Below, in pieces: positions 17,301 to 28,493 of a stretch of DNA of 64,000 nucleotides. Both the position numbers and the translations under genes were made by a program. This DNA is from Bradyrhizobium niftali (GTDB lineage: Bacteria > Pseudomonadota > Alphaproteobacteria > Rhizobiales > Xanthobacteraceae), in assembly GCF_004571025.1 (NCBI RefSeq), contig NZ_SPQT01000001.1, forward strand, positions 1 to 64,000, given 5' to 3'. How positions within the stretch are numbered: the first letter of the stretch is position 1; every line of letters begins with the position of its first letter. The notes below the pieces were generated by a model. The model was given only the letters and a program-made list of their open reading frames with translations. It had not been told where the DNA came from and did not search any database.

Positions 17301-19901
17301 ATGAGCCTCTCTCTCCATCCCGACACCCCGCAAGCCAGGACGTCGCCGAGCGCGGCGCCGGATGCTGCAGTGGCCGGCGAAGCGGCGGGGCGAGGGATCA
17401 GGATCCGGCTGTTCACCAAATACGTCGCACTGTTCGTGGTCGTCGTCGCCGTCGCGCTGCTTGCCAACGGGCTGTTCGAAGTCTTCTTCTACTATCGTGA
17501 GCACAAGGCCTCGCTGATCCGCGTCCAGCATGAGCAGGCCGAGGCGGCGGCCGCCAAGATCGGCCAGTTCGTCAAGGAGATCGAGAGCCAGCTCGGCTGG
17601 ACCACGCAGCTGCCGTGGTCGGCGGACTCGATCGAGCAACGCCGGTTCGACGCGCTGCGGCTGCTGCGCCAGGTGCCCGGGATCACCGAGCTCGCCCAGG
17701 TGGATTCGAACGGCAAGGAGCGGTTGCGGGTCTCGCGGCTGGCGACGAACGCGATCGACAGCGGGATCGACCTGTCGACCGACCCGAAGTTTACCGAGGC
17801 GGTCGCGCACAAGGTCTATTACGGACCGGTCTATTTCCGCAGGGACTCCGAACCCTACATGACGCTGGCGCTGGCCGGCGCGCGCAAGGATGCCGTCGTC
17901 AGCATCGCGGAGGTCAATCTGAAGCTGATCTGGGACGTCGTCTCCCAGATCAAAGTCGGCGAGCACGGAGACGCCTATGTGGTCGGGCCGGAGGGGCGCC
18001 TGATCGCGCATCCCGATATCAGCCTGGTCCTGCGCAACACCGACATGTCCGGGCTCGCGCAGGTCCGCGCCGCGCAGGCCGGAGGCGGTACCATGTCCGA
18101 TCCGCTTCCCGAAGCGCGCAACATCCAGGGGCAGAAGGTGCTGACCGCATCGGCCCCGATCGAGCCGCTGCACTGGACCATGTTCGTCGAGCTGCCGGTC
18201 GAGGAGGCCTATGCCGCGCTCTATGCCTCGCTGCAGCGGCTTGCGATCGTGCTGCTGGCGGCGTCGATCTTCGCGGTGCTTGCGGGAATATTCCTGGCGC
18301 GCCGCATGGTGGGACCGATCCAGGCGCTGCGCAGCGGCGCCGAGCGGATCGGGGGCGGCGATTTCTCCCAGCGCATTGCGATCCGGACCGGCGACGAGCT
18401 CGAAGGGCTCGCCGACCAGTTCAACGAGATGGGCGCGCGCTTGCAGGAATCCTATGCCGACCTCGAAAACAAGGTCGAGCAGCGGACGTCGGAATTGAGC
18501 GAGTTGCTGCAGCAGCAGACAGCGACCTCGGAGGTCTTGGAGACCATCAGTTCGTCCGCCGGCGAACTACAGCCGGTCTTCAACAAGATGTTGGCCAATG
18601 CAACGCGGGTCTGCGGTGCGAGCTTTGGCGTCATGGATCTCTGGGACGGGGAACGATACAATCTCGTATCGGACTACAATCTGCCCTCGGAATTTGCGGT
18701 CAGGCGGCGGCATGTCGGAATGCTTGCTCCACATCCCGAGAGCGGCCTTGCTGAGGTTGCCAGAACACATCAGGTTGCCCATGTTCTCGATGTCCGTGAA
18801 GGCCCTGCCTATCGTGCCGGAGCCGAGATGGCGATCTTGATTGGTGACGTCGGAGGCGCCCGCACGACGCTTATGGTCCCGCTATTGCGAGAAAACGAGC
18901 TGGTCGGCGTGATAACCATCTTTCGTCGTGAGGTTCGCGCGTTCACAGACAAGCAAATCGCTCTGGTGGAGAATTTTGCCAACCAGGCGGTCATTGCCAT
19001 TGAAAACGCGCGACTGCTCAAGCAGCTTCGCGAACGCACGAGCGAGCTTTCCCAATCCCTCGACAATTTGCGCGCCGCCCAAGATCGCCTGATCCAGACC
19101 GAGAAGCTCGCCTCCCTCGGCCAGCTCACGGCGGGGATCGCGCACGAGATCAAGAATCCGCTCAACTTCGTCAACAATTTCTCCGCGGTCTCGACCGAGC
19201 TGATCGACGAGCTCAACGAGACCCTTCAATCGGCCTCGCTCGACGACAAGACCAAGGCGGAAGTCGACGAGCTGACCGGCATGCTCAGGGGCAATCTCGA
19301 GAAGGTGGTGCAGCACGGCAAGCGCGCCGATTCCATCGTCAGGAACATGCTGGTGCATTCGCGCCAGGGGTCCGGCGAGCATCGTCCCGTCGATATCAAT
19401 GCGGTCATGGAGGAGAGCCTCAATCTCGCCTATCACGGCGCGCGCGCCGAAAGGCCCGCCTTCAACGTCACGCTCCAGCGCGCGTTCGACCCCGCCGCCG
19501 GCCTGGTCGACATCTATCCGCAGGAGGTTACGCGCGTCTTCCTCAACCTGATCTCGAACGGCTTCTATGCCGCGGCCAAGCGCAAGGAGAGCGCAGCGGA
19601 AGGTTTTGAGCCGACCCTGAGCGCCGCAACCAGGAACCTCGGCGACAAGGTCGAGATCCGGATCCGCGACAACGGCACCGGGATTCCGCCCGAGGTGAAG
19701 GAGAAACTGTTCAATCCGTTCTTCACGACCAAGCCGGCCGGTGAGGGCACCGGGCTCGGCCTGTCCATGAGCCATGACATCGTCGTGAAGCAGCATGGCG
19801 GCACGATCGAGGTGAAGACCGAGCCCGGTGTATTCACCGAATTCATCATCACGCTGCCGCGCACGATGGCAGCGGGCGACACTGCCGGAGGCAAGACTTG
19901 A
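17301..19901 (+). CDS. Membrane sensor histidine kinase (Cache-like, HAMP, GAF, HisKA, HATPase)
   Basis: An 866-aa kinase. Membrane segments at about 39-64 and 312-333 bracket a periplasmic Cache-like sensor (with [20 protein letters not shown]). A HAMP domain (about 334-386) and a coiled coil follow, then a GAF domain (about 420-572). The phosphoacceptor is His615 in [20 protein letters not shown]. The ATPase part shows Asn749/Asn753 ([10 protein letters not shown]), Asp790 ([10 protein letters not shown]) and [15 protein letters not shown]. There is no receiver domain in the protein itself; the next two genes supply two. The start overlaps no upstream gene, and the stop overlaps the TTG start of the receiver gene. 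The signal sensed is unknown. Confidence 0.92.
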   Translation: MSLSLHPDTPQARTSPSAAPDAAVAGEAAGRGIRIRLFTKYVALFVVVVAVALLANGLFEVFFYYREHKASLIRVQHEQAEAAAAKIGQFVKEIESQLGWTTQLPWSADSIEQRRFDALRLLRQVPGITELAQVDSNGKERLRVSRLATNAIDSGIDLSTDPKFTEAVAHKVYYGPVYFRRDSEPYMTLALAGARKDAVVSIAEVNLKLIWDVVSQIKVGEHGDAYVVGPEGRLIAHPDISLVLRNTDMSGLAQVRAAQAGGGTMSDPLPEARNIQGQKVLTASAPIEPLHWTMFVELPVEEAYAALYASLQRLAIVLLAASIFAVLAGIFLARRMVGPIQALRSGAERIGGGDFSQRIAIRTGDELEGLADQFNEMGARLQESYADLENKVEQRTSELSELLQQQTATSEVLETISSSAGELQPVFNKMLANATRVCGASFGVMDLWDGERYNLVSDYNLPSEFAVRRRHVGMLAPHPESGLAEVARTHQVAHVLDVREGPAYRAGAEMAILIGDVGGARTTLMVPLLRENELVGVITIFRREVRAFTDKQIALVENFANQAVIAIENARLLKQLRERTSELSQSLDNLRAAQDRLIQTEKLASLGQLTAGIAHEIKNPLNFVNNFSAVSTELIDELNETLQSASLDDKTKAEVDELTGMLRGNLEKVVQHGKRADSIVRNMLVHSRQGSGEHRPVDINAVMEESLNLAYHGARAERPAFNVTLQRAFDPAAGLVDIYPQEVTRVFLNLISNGFYAAAKRKESAAEGFEPTLSAATRNLGDKVEIRIRDNGTGIPPEVKEKLFNPFFTTKPAGEGTGLGLSMSHDIVVKQHGGTIEVKTEPGVFTEFIITLPRTMAAGDTAGGKT

Positions 19902-20287
19902 ACGTTTATATCCTGGTCGTCGATGACGAGCCCGACGTCGAACCGCTGTTCAGGCAGCACTTCCGGCGCGACCTGCGCGCCGGCCGCTTCCAGATGGAGT
20001 TTGCCCCCTCTGCGGCCGATGCGCTGAGGCGTGCGGCCGAGGTTCGCGATCCTTCGCTGATCCTGATTCTGTCGGACATCAACATGCCCGGCATGAGCGG
20101 GCTCGACCTGCTGCCGAAGGTGCGCGCCGACTATCCGCACGTTCCCGTCATCATGATCACCGCCTATGGCGACGCCGAGACACGCAGAAAGGCGATCGAG
20201 CGAGGCGCCCACGGGCTCCTGACCAAGCCGATCGACTTTGCACTGCTGCGCCAGGAGATCGACACGAGGCTCGAGCAAGCCGCATGA
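19898..20287 (+). CDS. Stand-alone response regulator receiver (CheY-like)
   Basis: A 129-aa receiver with no output domain. The acidic pocket is Asp9-Asp10, the phosphoacceptor Asp60 ([15 protein letters not shown]), the switch Thr88 (ITAYGD) and the conserved Lys110 (LLTKPIDF). The start is TTG, overlapping the kinase stop by four bases (TTGA), and no better start exists in frame. Its own stop overlaps the start of the receiver-cyclase by four bases. It could act as a phosphate sink or relay between the kinase and the cyclase; which one cannot be told from sequence. Confidence 0.88.
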   Translation: MNVYILVVDDEPDVEPLFRQHFRRDLRAGRFQMEFAPSAADALRRAAEVRDPSLILILSDINMPGMSGLDLLPKVRADYPHVPVIMITAYGDAETRRKAIERGAHGLLTKPIDFALLRQEIDTRLEQAA

Positions 20288-21531
20288 CTGCGACCATCCT
20301 CTTCGTCGACGACGAGCCGGACCTCGAGGCGCTGATCCTGCAAAAGTTCCGCAGGCAGATTCGCGACGGGCTGCTCACCCTCATGTTCGCCCGCGACGGC
20401 CTCGAGGCGTTGGAGGCGCTGGAGCAGAATCCGCATGTCGACATGGTGGTCTCCGACATCAACATGCCGCGGATGGACGGGCTGTCGCTGCTGGCAAAGC
20501 TCCAGGAGGCCGAGGACAAGAAGTCGACCATCATCGTCTCCGCCTATGGCGACATGAGCAACATCCGCATCGCCATGAACCGCGGCGCGTTCGACTTCTT
20601 GACCAAGCCGATCGACTTCGCCGATCTGGAGGCCACGATCCAGAAGACCATCGGCCACGTGGAAATGCTGCGGGAGGTACGGCGGCGCCAGATCGAGGCC
20701 GAGCGCGCCCATGCCTCGCTGTCGCGTTTCTTCTCGCCGGAGATCGCAAGGCGCCTGGCTGCGGATGTCGAAGGCGGCATGGAGGTGCAGTGGCGCGATG
20801 TCGCCACCCTCTTCACCGACATCACCGGCTTCACGTCGCTGGTCGAGAGCGCGGCCCCGCAGACACTCGGCGAGCTCCTCAACGAATATGTCGGCGGCAT
20901 GACCGAGATCGTCTTCGCACATGAAGGGACCGTCGCCAAAATCATTGGCGATGCGATTCAGGTGCTGTTCAACGCCCCCGGCGACCAGCCGGACTATGCG
21001 ACGCGCGCGGTCGCCTGTGCCCATGATCTGGACGCCTGGGCGGAGGACTTCTCCGCGCGCTGGAAGGCGAGAGGCGTGAACTTCGGGGCGACCCGGATCG
21101 GTGCCCATGCCGGCCCGGCGCTCGTCGGCAATTTCGGCGGCAACCGCTTCTTCGACTACACCGCCTATGGCGACTCCATCAATATCGCGGCGCGGCTGGA
21201 AGCCGCCAACAAGCATCTCGGCACCCGCATCTGCGTCAGCTCCAGCGTCGCCGAGGCGGCCGAGAATTTTCAGGGCCGTCCTGTGGGCGAGCTGATGCTG
21301 CGCGGGCGCAGCGAGCCGCTGCGCGCGTTCGAACCGCTGCCGCGGGCCAAATTCGAAGCGCCGGTGACGGCGCTCTATTCCGAGGCTTTTGCCAAGATGG
21401 AGGCCGGCGACGCCGCCGCCATGCCGGCCTTTGCCGCGCTGGTCGGCATGCACGCCGACGATCCGCTGGCCGGTTTTCACCTGAAGCGCCTGCTCAACGG
21501 CGCCAAGGGCATTCGCATGCAACTGGAATAG
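20284..21531 (+). CDS. Response regulator with class III adenylate cyclase output
   Basis: A 415-aa protein joining a receiver (about 1-125, acidic pair Asp9-Asp10, phosphoacceptor Asp58, Lys108) to a class III cyclase (about 170-345). The metal-binding aspartates are Asp179 (TLFTDITGF) and Asp223 ([11 protein letters not shown]). Lys219 and Asp291 ([10 protein letters not shown]) are the adenine-specific pair, and Asn300/Arg304 (NIAARLE) stabilise the transition state. All residues for an active adenylate rather than guanylate cyclase are present. A short helical linker ([16 protein letters not shown]) joins the domains. Phosphorylation by the upstream kinase is predicted to control cAMP synthesis. 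A tail of about 70 residues follows the cyclase. Confidence 0.9.
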   Translation: MTATILFVDDEPDLEALILQKFRRQIRDGLLTLMFARDGLEALEALEQNPHVDMVVSDINMPRMDGLSLLAKLQEAEDKKSTIIVSAYGDMSNIRIAMNRGAFDFLTKPIDFADLEATIQKTIGHVEMLREVRRRQIEAERAHASLSRFFSPEIARRLAADVEGGMEVQWRDVATLFTDITGFTSLVESAAPQTLGELLNEYVGGMTEIVFAHEGTVAKIIGDAIQVLFNAPGDQPDYATRAVACAHDLDAWAEDFSARWKARGVNFGATRIGAHAGPALVGNFGGNRFFDYTAYGDSINIAARLEAANKHLGTRICVSSSVAEAAENFQGRPVGELMLRGRSEPLRAFEPLPRAKFEAPVTALYSEAFAKMEAGDAAAMPAFAALVGMHADDPLAGFHLKRLLNGAKGIRMQLE

Positions 21532-21540
21532 GAGCCCGTC

Positions 21541-22287
21541 ATGACGCGTGAATTCTCCGCCGGCAATTACCGTTTCATTCCGTCCGTGTTCCAGTATTCG
21601 GCCGGCGCCGCCGCGGACGAGGGCTATGAGATCGAGCGCGTCCGCTTCGATCGCCTGGTGCCGCTGGCCGAGGGCTTTGCGCTGGCGGCGAAGTTCATCC
21701 AGGAGGCAGGCCGTCCGCTGACCGCGTTCTGCGCCTGCGAGCTGCGCTCGCCGGCGGCCTTCAGCGAGGAAGGCTTTCGTGCGTTCAACCTGCACTATGT
21801 GAAGACGCTGTCCGAATGGGGCATCTTCGACGGCACCACCAATCCAGTGGCGCGCAGCAATGTCTGTCCCGAGATCGATCCGCCGTCAGCGCCATCGTTC
21901 TATGCGTTCTCCTTCACGCGCCCGACGCGGTCGAAGGCGCCGAGCTTCGTGATCGCCGGCGGTGCCGAAGCGCGCGAGGGCAGCGGGACTTATGTCGAGC
22001 GCACGGTGCGCTACCGCGACCTCAGCCCGGAGGGGCTGCGCGAGAAGGTGCGGTTCACCACCACTTCGCAGATGGAAAACCGGCTGGCGGCCTTCGGCTT
22101 CAGCTGGAAGGACACCACCGGCGTGCAGGCCTATTCCGTGCACGACTTCCACCATGCGCTGGTCGACGAGCTGGTCCGCCGCGGCGCATTGCGCTCCGGC
22201 CTGACCTGGCACTATGCCCGCCCGCCGGTGGTCGACCTCGAGTTCGAGATGGACTGCCGCCGCGTGATGCGCGAGGTGGTGATCTAG
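21541..22287 (+). CDS. RidA-like / aminomuconate-deaminase-like protein (tentative)
   Basis: A 248-aa soluble protein, nine bases after the cyclase gene. The N-terminus reads MTREFSAGNYRFIPSVFQYS, and SVFQYSAGAAA with FIQEAGRPLTAFCACELRSP resembles Rid-superfamily enamine/imine deaminases, in particular the CnbZ-type 2-amino-5-chloromuconate deaminases. I base this on remembered resemblance, not a search. Other marks are VARSNVCPEIDPPSAPSFYA and a His-rich stretch (VHDFHHALVDEL). No signal peptide or membrane segment is seen. The stop overlaps the stop of the convergent permease gene. It could be co-transcribed with the signalling genes, but no functional link is evident. Confidence 0.5.
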   Translation: MTREFSAGNYRFIPSVFQYSAGAAADEGYEIERVRFDRLVPLAEGFALAAKFIQEAGRPLTAFCACELRSPAAFSEEGFRAFNLHYVKTLSEWGIFDGTTNPVARSNVCPEIDPPSAPSFYAFSFTRPTRSKAPSFVIAGGAEAREGSGTYVERTVRYRDLSPEGLREKVRFTTTSQMENRLAAFGFSWKDTTGVQAYSVHDFHHALVDELVRRGALRSGLTWHYARPPVVDLEFEMDCRRVMREVVI

Positions 22288-23174
22288 CGCTGGCGCGGGT
22301 CGAGCGCGTCGCGCAGGCCGTCGCCGAGCAGGTTCAGCGACAGCACCACGAGGAAGATCGCGAGCCCCGGCCAGATCGCCATCCACGGCGCCTGGGTCAG
22401 GAAGCGTTGCGCCGCGTTGAGCATGCTGCCCCAGGACGGTGCGGGCGGCTGCTGGCCGAGCCCAAGGAATGAGAGCGCGGCCTCGGCGATGATGGCGGCG
22501 GCGATCGACAGCGTCGCCTGCACCAGCAGCGCCGGCAGGATGTTGGGCAGGATGTGTGAGAACGCGATCCGCCAGCCGGGATTGCCGAGGGCGCGTGCGG
22601 CCTCGACATAATCCTCGGCCTTGACGCTCAGCACCTGGCCGCGGGTCAGGCGGATGAAGATCGGGGTCGCCGAGATGCCGATCGCGATCATGGCATTGCC
22701 GAGGCTCGGGCCCAGAAACGCGGCCAGCGCGATCGCCAGGATCAGGAACGGGCAGGCCAGCATTGCATCGGTGATCCGGCTGATCAGCGCATCGACAAAT
22801 CCGCCGCGATAGCCGGCGAGCAGGCCGAGCGGCACGCCGACGCCGAGCGCGATTGCGACCGAGATCAGGCCCGCGAGCAGGGAGGCGCGCGCGCCGTAGA
22901 CGATGCGGCTGAGGATGTCGCGGCCGAGCTCGTCGGTGCCGAACCAGTGCGTCGCGGTCGGCGGCTTGCGCACCAGGCTCCAGCTCGTCGCGATGGGATC
23001 GTAGGGGACGATGAGAGGAGCAAGCGCCGCAAGCAGGATGAACGCCGTGATCACGACGAGTCCGAACACGGCGGCCTTGCGCTTGAACAACCGCCGCCGT
23101 GCGCGGCGCGCCGGGCTGTCAAGTTCGGACGCGTGCGCGGTGGAGGGGGCGGCGGGCAATGCGGCATCGGTCAT
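22284..23174 (-). CDS. ABC peptide-type importer, permease 2 (DppC/OppC-like)
   Basis: A 296-aa inner-membrane permease. The N-terminal extension is typical of DppC, with the first membrane segment at FGLVVITAFILLAALAPLIV. HWFGTDELGRDILSRIVYGA is the hallmark of the group, and the ATPase-contact EAA loop is EAARALGNPGWRIAFSHILP. The start MTDAALPAA lies five bases after the stop of the upstream permease gene. It is the last gene of the minus-strand transport block, and its stop overlaps the convergent deaminase-like gene. Confidence 0.9.
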   Translation of the reverse strand: MTDAALPAAPSTAHASELDSPARRARRRLFKRKAAVFGLVVITAFILLAALAPLIVPYDPIATSWSLVRKPPTATHWFGTDELGRDILSRIVYGARASLLAGLISVAIALGVGVPLGLLAGYRGGFVDALISRITDAMLACPFLILAIALAAFLGPSLGNAMIAIGISATPIFIRLTRGQVLSVKAEDYVEAARALGNPGWRIAFSHILPNILPALLVQATLSIAAAIIAEAALSFLGLGQQPPAPSWGSMLNAAQRFLTQAPWMAIWPGLAIFLVVLSLNLLGDGLRDALDPRQR

Positions 23175-23178
23175 GGCG

Positions 23179-24120
23179 CTAGCCCCGCAGCCGCGGATTG
23201 ACGAGGATATAGGCGACGTCGGCAACGAGGTTCAGCGTGATGTAGACCGTGGCCGTCACCAGCACCACGCCCTGCACCACCGCATAGTCGCGGTTGAAGA
23301 CGGCGTCCACGATCAGCTTGCCGAAGCCGGGAATGGAGAAGATCTGCTCCGTCAGCACCGCGCCCGACAACAGCGTGCCGAGCTCGAGCGCGCCGAGCGT
23401 GATGATGGGCGTCAGCGCATTGCGCATCGCGTGCTTGAGGATGACGGAGCGCTCCGACAATCCCTTCGCGCGCGCCGTGCGGACATAGTCGCTCTCCAGC
23501 ACCTGGAGCATGGCGCTGCGGGTATGCCGCATCAGGATCGCGGAAATCGCGTTGCCGAGCACGAAGGCGGGCATGATGGTGGCGGCCAGGCTCGCGCGCC
23601 AGTTCTCGGTGAGCGGCACGTAGCCCGAGGCCGGCAGCCAGCCGAGCTCGATCGAGAACAGGAAGATCAAGAGGATCCCGAGCCAGAAATTCGGCGTCGA
23701 GATGCCCCACAGCGCAAACAAATTCGCGCCATAGTCCCAGGCCGTGCCCTTCTTCACCGCGGAGACGATGCCGGCGGGAATGCCGATGAAAAAAGCGATC
23801 AGGATCGCCATCGAGCCGAGCTGGAGCGTCACCGGCAGTTTCTGTGCGATCAGCTCGCGCACCGGCATCTTGTTGCGCAAGGACTCGCCGAAATTGCCGG
23901 ACAGGACTCCCTTGAGCCAGTAGACATATTGCACGGGGATCGGCTGATCGAGCTTGTACTGCTGCCGGATCTGCTCGATCACGGCGGGATCGCGTTCCTC
24001 GCCGGCCATCACCAGCGCCGGATCGCCGGGGAGCAATTGCTGGAGCGAAAAGATCAGCACCGACACGAAGAACAGTGTCGGCACGATCTGCGCGATGCGG
24101 TGGGCGAGGAATTTCAGCAT
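23179..24120 (-). CDS. ABC peptide-type importer, permease 1 (DppB/OppB-like)
   Basis: A 313-aa inner-membrane permease with about six membrane segments. It begins MLKFLAHRIAQIVPTLFFVS, the usual DppB N-terminus. The periplasmic segment includes LLPGDPALVMAGE, and the EAA loop reads RTARAKGLSERSVILKHAMR. It pairs with the DppC-like permease downstream and is preceded by the substrate-binding protein gene. Confidence 0.9.
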   Translation of the reverse strand: MLKFLAHRIAQIVPTLFFVSVLIFSLQQLLPGDPALVMAGEERDPAVIEQIRQQYKLDQPIPVQYVYWLKGVLSGNFGESLRNKMPVRELIAQKLPVTLQLGSMAILIAFFIGIPAGIVSAVKKGTAWDYGANLFALWGISTPNFWLGILLIFLFSIELGWLPASGYVPLTENWRASLAATIMPAFVLGNAISAILMRHTRSAMLQVLESDYVRTARAKGLSERSVILKHAMRNALTPIITLGALELGTLLSGAVLTEQIFSIPGFGKLIVDAVFNRDYAVVQGVVLVTATVYITLNLVADVAYILVNPRLRG

Positions 24121-24151
24121 GGCCCCACCTGTGTCCCGGGTGATGCCGCGA

Positions 24152-25663
24152 TCACTTGAACTTCAGCCCGACCACGCGCACCAGGCCATCAGGCATCTGC
24201 TTGTAGCCCTGGAGCTTGGTGGTGTGAGCGATCAGGAGCTTACGGTGGTAGATGTAGATGATGGGCAGATCGTCCAGCACGATCTTGGTCAGCTTCTCAT
24301 AGATCGCCTTGCGCTCGGCGACGTTGGAGGTCATCCGCCCATCTTCCAGGAGCTTGTCGGCCTCGGGGTTCGAATAGACACCGTCGTTCTGCGGCGCCTT
24401 GCTGCGCATGAAAATGTAGGAATTGCCGTCCGGGTCGATGCGTCCGCTCCAGTTGATCTGGAATATCTGGAACTCGCCCGCCTGGGCCTGTTTGAAGGTG
24501 GTGGCGAATTCGACTGCGCGGATCTTGATGTCGAAGCCGGCTTCGGCGGCCATCGACTGGACGACCTGCGCCACGGCTTCGTTTTCCGCGCCCTTGGGGA
24601 TCATGTAGTCCACGGTCACCGGCACGGTGACGCCGGCTTCCTTCAACAGCGCCTTCGCCTTGGCGATGTCGCGTCCACGCACCGGGAATGCCTTCTGATA
24701 ATAGGGATGCGTCGGGCTGACCCATTGGTTGCCGGGGCTGAATTCGCCGTTGAACACGACCTGGTTGATGGCCTCGCGATCGATCGACAGATCCAGCGCC
24801 TGGCGGACCTTTGCCGACTGGCTCAGCGGCCCCTTGGCCTTGTCGTTGCCGATGTTGACGGTGAGGCCGTAATAGCCGAGCTCCGGCGCCGTCGACAACA
24901 CGAGGCGGGAATCGGCACGGACGTCCTTGATGTCGGTAGCGAGCACGCGCTCGATCAAATCGAGGCCGCCGGACTTGAGGTTCGCAAGGCGCACCGTGGC
25001 ATCGACGATCGGCAGGAACACGACGCGATCGATATGGATGTTGTCCTTATTCCAGTAGTCGGCGAACTTCTCGAACACCATGCGATCCTGCTGCACGCGC
25101 TCGACGAACTTGTAGGGACCTGCGCAGACCGGATGCAGGCCGAACTTGTCACCGGCCTCCTTCGCCGCCTTGGGCGAGACCATCATGCCGGAGCGGTCGG
25201 TGAGCTGGGCGATCAGGGGCGAGTACGGCGTCTTCAGCACCAGCTTGATGGTGAGGGGATCGACGACCTCGACATGGTCGACGCTGGCGAGCTCGGATTT
25301 GCGGAACGAGGTCGGCAGCGTCATGTGACGCTCGATCGAGAATTTTGCCGCTTCCGCGTCCAGCGGCTCGCCGTCGTGGAATTTGACGCCTGGCCGGAGC
25401 TTGATCGTCATCTCCTTGCCGTCGGCCGACGTCTCGTGGGACAGCGCGAGCTGCGGCACTATGTTGAGCTTCTCGTCGATGTCGAACAGCTTGTCGCAGA
25501 ACGCGGAGAACACGATGCGGCCGACATAGGTGCGGCCGATGCTGGGATCGAGGATATCAGGGTCTTCGGCGATCCCGATGCGAAGCGTGGTCTGAGCCTG
25601 GGCCGTGCCCACGAGCGACGTCAGCAAGGCCGACGCCAGGATTGTCAAACGCATAAAGCTCAT
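24152..25663 (-). CDS. Extracellular solute-binding protein, family 5 (peptide type)
   Basis: A 503-aa periplasmic binding protein. A signal peptide MSFMRLTILASALLTSLVG ends with AQA and likely cleavage after residue 23. The mature chain begins QTTLRIGIAEDPDILDP and carries the family signature around LRPGVKFHDGEPLDAEAAKF. Length and fold markers fit SBP_bac_5. The ligand could be a peptide, glutathione or another compound; sequence alone does not decide. The start was chosen for the signal peptide, since the upstream in-frame GTG adds seven residues without a better ribosome site. It lies between the ATPase and permease genes of its system. Confidence 0.9.
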   Translation of the reverse strand: MSFMRLTILASALLTSLVGTAQAQTTLRIGIAEDPDILDPSIGRTYVGRIVFSAFCDKLFDIDEKLNIVPQLALSHETSADGKEMTIKLRPGVKFHDGEPLDAEAAKFSIERHMTLPTSFRKSELASVDHVEVVDPLTIKLVLKTPYSPLIAQLTDRSGMMVSPKAAKEAGDKFGLHPVCAGPYKFVERVQQDRMVFEKFADYWNKDNIHIDRVVFLPIVDATVRLANLKSGGLDLIERVLATDIKDVRADSRLVLSTAPELGYYGLTVNIGNDKAKGPLSQSAKVRQALDLSIDREAINQVVFNGEFSPGNQWVSPTHPYYQKAFPVRGRDIAKAKALLKEAGVTVPVTVDYMIPKGAENEAVAQVVQSMAAEAGFDIKIRAVEFATTFKQAQAGEFQIFQINWSGRIDPDGNSYIFMRSKAPQNDGVYSNPEADKLLEDGRMTSNVAERKAIYEKLTKIVLDDLPIIYIYHRKLLIAHTTKLQGYKQMPDGLVRVVGLKFK

Positions 25664-25686
25664 CGCTCTCAACCTCTGTTTCACGG

Positions 25687-26786
25687 CTATGCGGGGTCCG
25701 TCCCCAATGGACTAACCCCGCCGCCGCGTGCTGCTTCCGGACCGGCGCTGAAGGCGGCAACCAATTTTTCAAGAACCGGCGAGAAACCGCCATCCATGGG
25801 GACGATGGCCGCGGAGGACGGCAGTTCCGACGTTCGGTGGCAAGCTGTTGCATGTCCGATGCCATCCGAGACAAGCTGAGGCATCTCGCTGCGGCAGCGG
25901 TCCACGACATAGGGACAGCGGGTGTGGAAGCGGCATCCCGGCGGCGGATTGAGCGCGCTGGGGATCTCTCCCTGGAGCACAATCCGGCTGCTTTTTGCCC
26001 GCGGTTTAGGCACGGGGATCGCAGACAGCAGCGCGCGGCTATAGGGGTGCCGGGGCGCGGCGAACAGCGCGTCCGCCTCCGCGGTCTCGACGATCTGGCC
26101 GAGATTCATCACCGCGACGTGGTCGGCGATGTGCTTGACCACGGCGAGGTCGTGCGAGACGAAAATGTAGGCAAGGCCGAGCCGGTCCTGGAGCTCGCGC
26201 AGGAGGTTGAGGATCTGCGAGCGGATCGAGACGTCGAGCGCCGAGACCGGCTCGTCGCAGATGATCAGTTTTGGCTCGACCGCGAGCGCGCGGGCAATCG
26301 CGATGCGCTGCCGCTGGCCGCCGGAGAATTCGTGCGGATAGCGTCGCTCGAGCCGCGGCTCCAGCCCGACCAGCCGCAGGATTTCCGCGACCCGTTCGCG
26401 CCGCTGTGCGGGTGGAACGAGATCGTGCAGCGCCAGCGGCTCGGTCAGGATCTGGCCGACGGTCATGCGCGGGTTGAGCGAGGCGTAGGGATCCTGGAAG
26501 ATGATCTGCGCTTCACGGCGGAACGCGCGGAGCGCGCCGGCGTCGAGCGAGAGCAGGTCGCGGCCATCGAAACGGATCGTGCCTGCATCCGGCTCGATCA
26601 GCCGCAGCACCAGGCGGCTGACGGTGGATTTGCCGCAACCGGATTCGCCGACCAGGGCCAGCGTCTTGCCCGCCTCGAGCGAGAAGCTGACGCCATCGAC
26701 CGCCTTGACATGCGCGAGTGCCCGGCCGAACAGCGAGCGCTCGGCGACGAAATGCTTGACCAGGCCTTCGACCTCGAGCAGCGCCA

Positions 26787-26787
<1 letters not shown>
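25687..26787 (-). CDS. ABC peptide-type importer, ATPase 2 (DppF/OppF-like)
   Basis: A 366-aa ATPase. The Walker A motif is GESGCGKST, the Q-loop lies in IIFQDPYASLNPRMTVGQ, the signature is FSGGQRQRIAIARAL, and Walker B is LIICDEPVSALDVSIRSQ. The C-terminal oligopeptide-transporter domain has CRFHTRCPYVVDRC, a Cys cluster usual in this family that can bind an Fe-S cluster in some members. A tail of about 40 residues is longer than usual. The start MALLEVEG overlaps the stop of the upstream ATPase by one base (TGATG). Confidence 0.92.
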
Positions 26788-27772
<985 letters not shown>

Positions 27773-27776
<4 letters not shown>

Positions 27777-28483
27777 GATCGTCTTGCACGGGCCGCGGCG
27801 ATGCTGGCGTCGATGACGCTGCGATCGGTGTTGCCGGCCGGGTTCTGCCGCGTCGGCATGGAGGAGCGGAAGTGCACCCAGAGCTCGTGGCTGACCCGTT
27901 CGAGCCGCTCGATCTCGCCGAGCGGATCGGGATGGTCGTCGGCGCGAATGTCCAGCGCCGGCCATTCCTCCTCGCCGTGGATCAGGAGCGCTGCGGACTG
28001 CTTGCCGCGTTTGTCGCCGCCGGCAGCTTCGCCCGCGCGCATCGCCGCGAGCAGGCGGCGCGGGAAGGGCAGGCTGTCATTGGCGATGTAGGTCTTGGCG
28101 GTCTCGTCGAGCACATCGGCGCCCGCGAGCATGTTGCCGGCGATCGAGAAGCCGCTGCCCGCGATGTGGCCGCACCAGTCGACGCAGTCGCGCCCGGTGT
28201 GCGCGGCAATCTCGCCGCTGGCGTCCATGATGTGAATCTGGCGGCTTTCGCGCCCGTCGTCGGTCGCGAGCAGGCTGGCGAGCACGTCATGCGCGTTCAG
28301 GCCTTCACGCAAGAGCTTGACGCCGTCGATGCCGTAATAGGGATTGACGAAGGCCTGCGTCGCGATCGCGCCGAGGCCGGCGGCGATATAGGGCACACGC
28401 GCGCCGACGGCGAAGAAGCGGGTTGCAACCGCGATGCCTAACTGGCCGGTGCCAGGATCGCGTGCGATGATCGACCAGGTCAT
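27773..28483 (-). CDS. DUF1028 family protein (Ntn-hydrolase-like fold)
   Basis: A 236-aa DUF1028 protein. It opens MTWSIIARDPGTGQLGIAVA, followed by VGARVPYIAAGLGAIATQAF and NPYYGIDGVKLL, all typical of the family. IAGSGFSIAGNML and VLDETAKTYIA are also conserved. Members are often encoded beside peptidases or gamma-glutamyltransferase and importers; a hydrolytic role has been suggested but I know of no proven reaction. Here it sits ten bases after gamma-glutamyltransferase and overlaps the DppD-like start, so it is in the same transcript. No signal peptide is seen. Confidence 0.85.
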
Positions 28484-28493
28484 ATTCTGTCCA

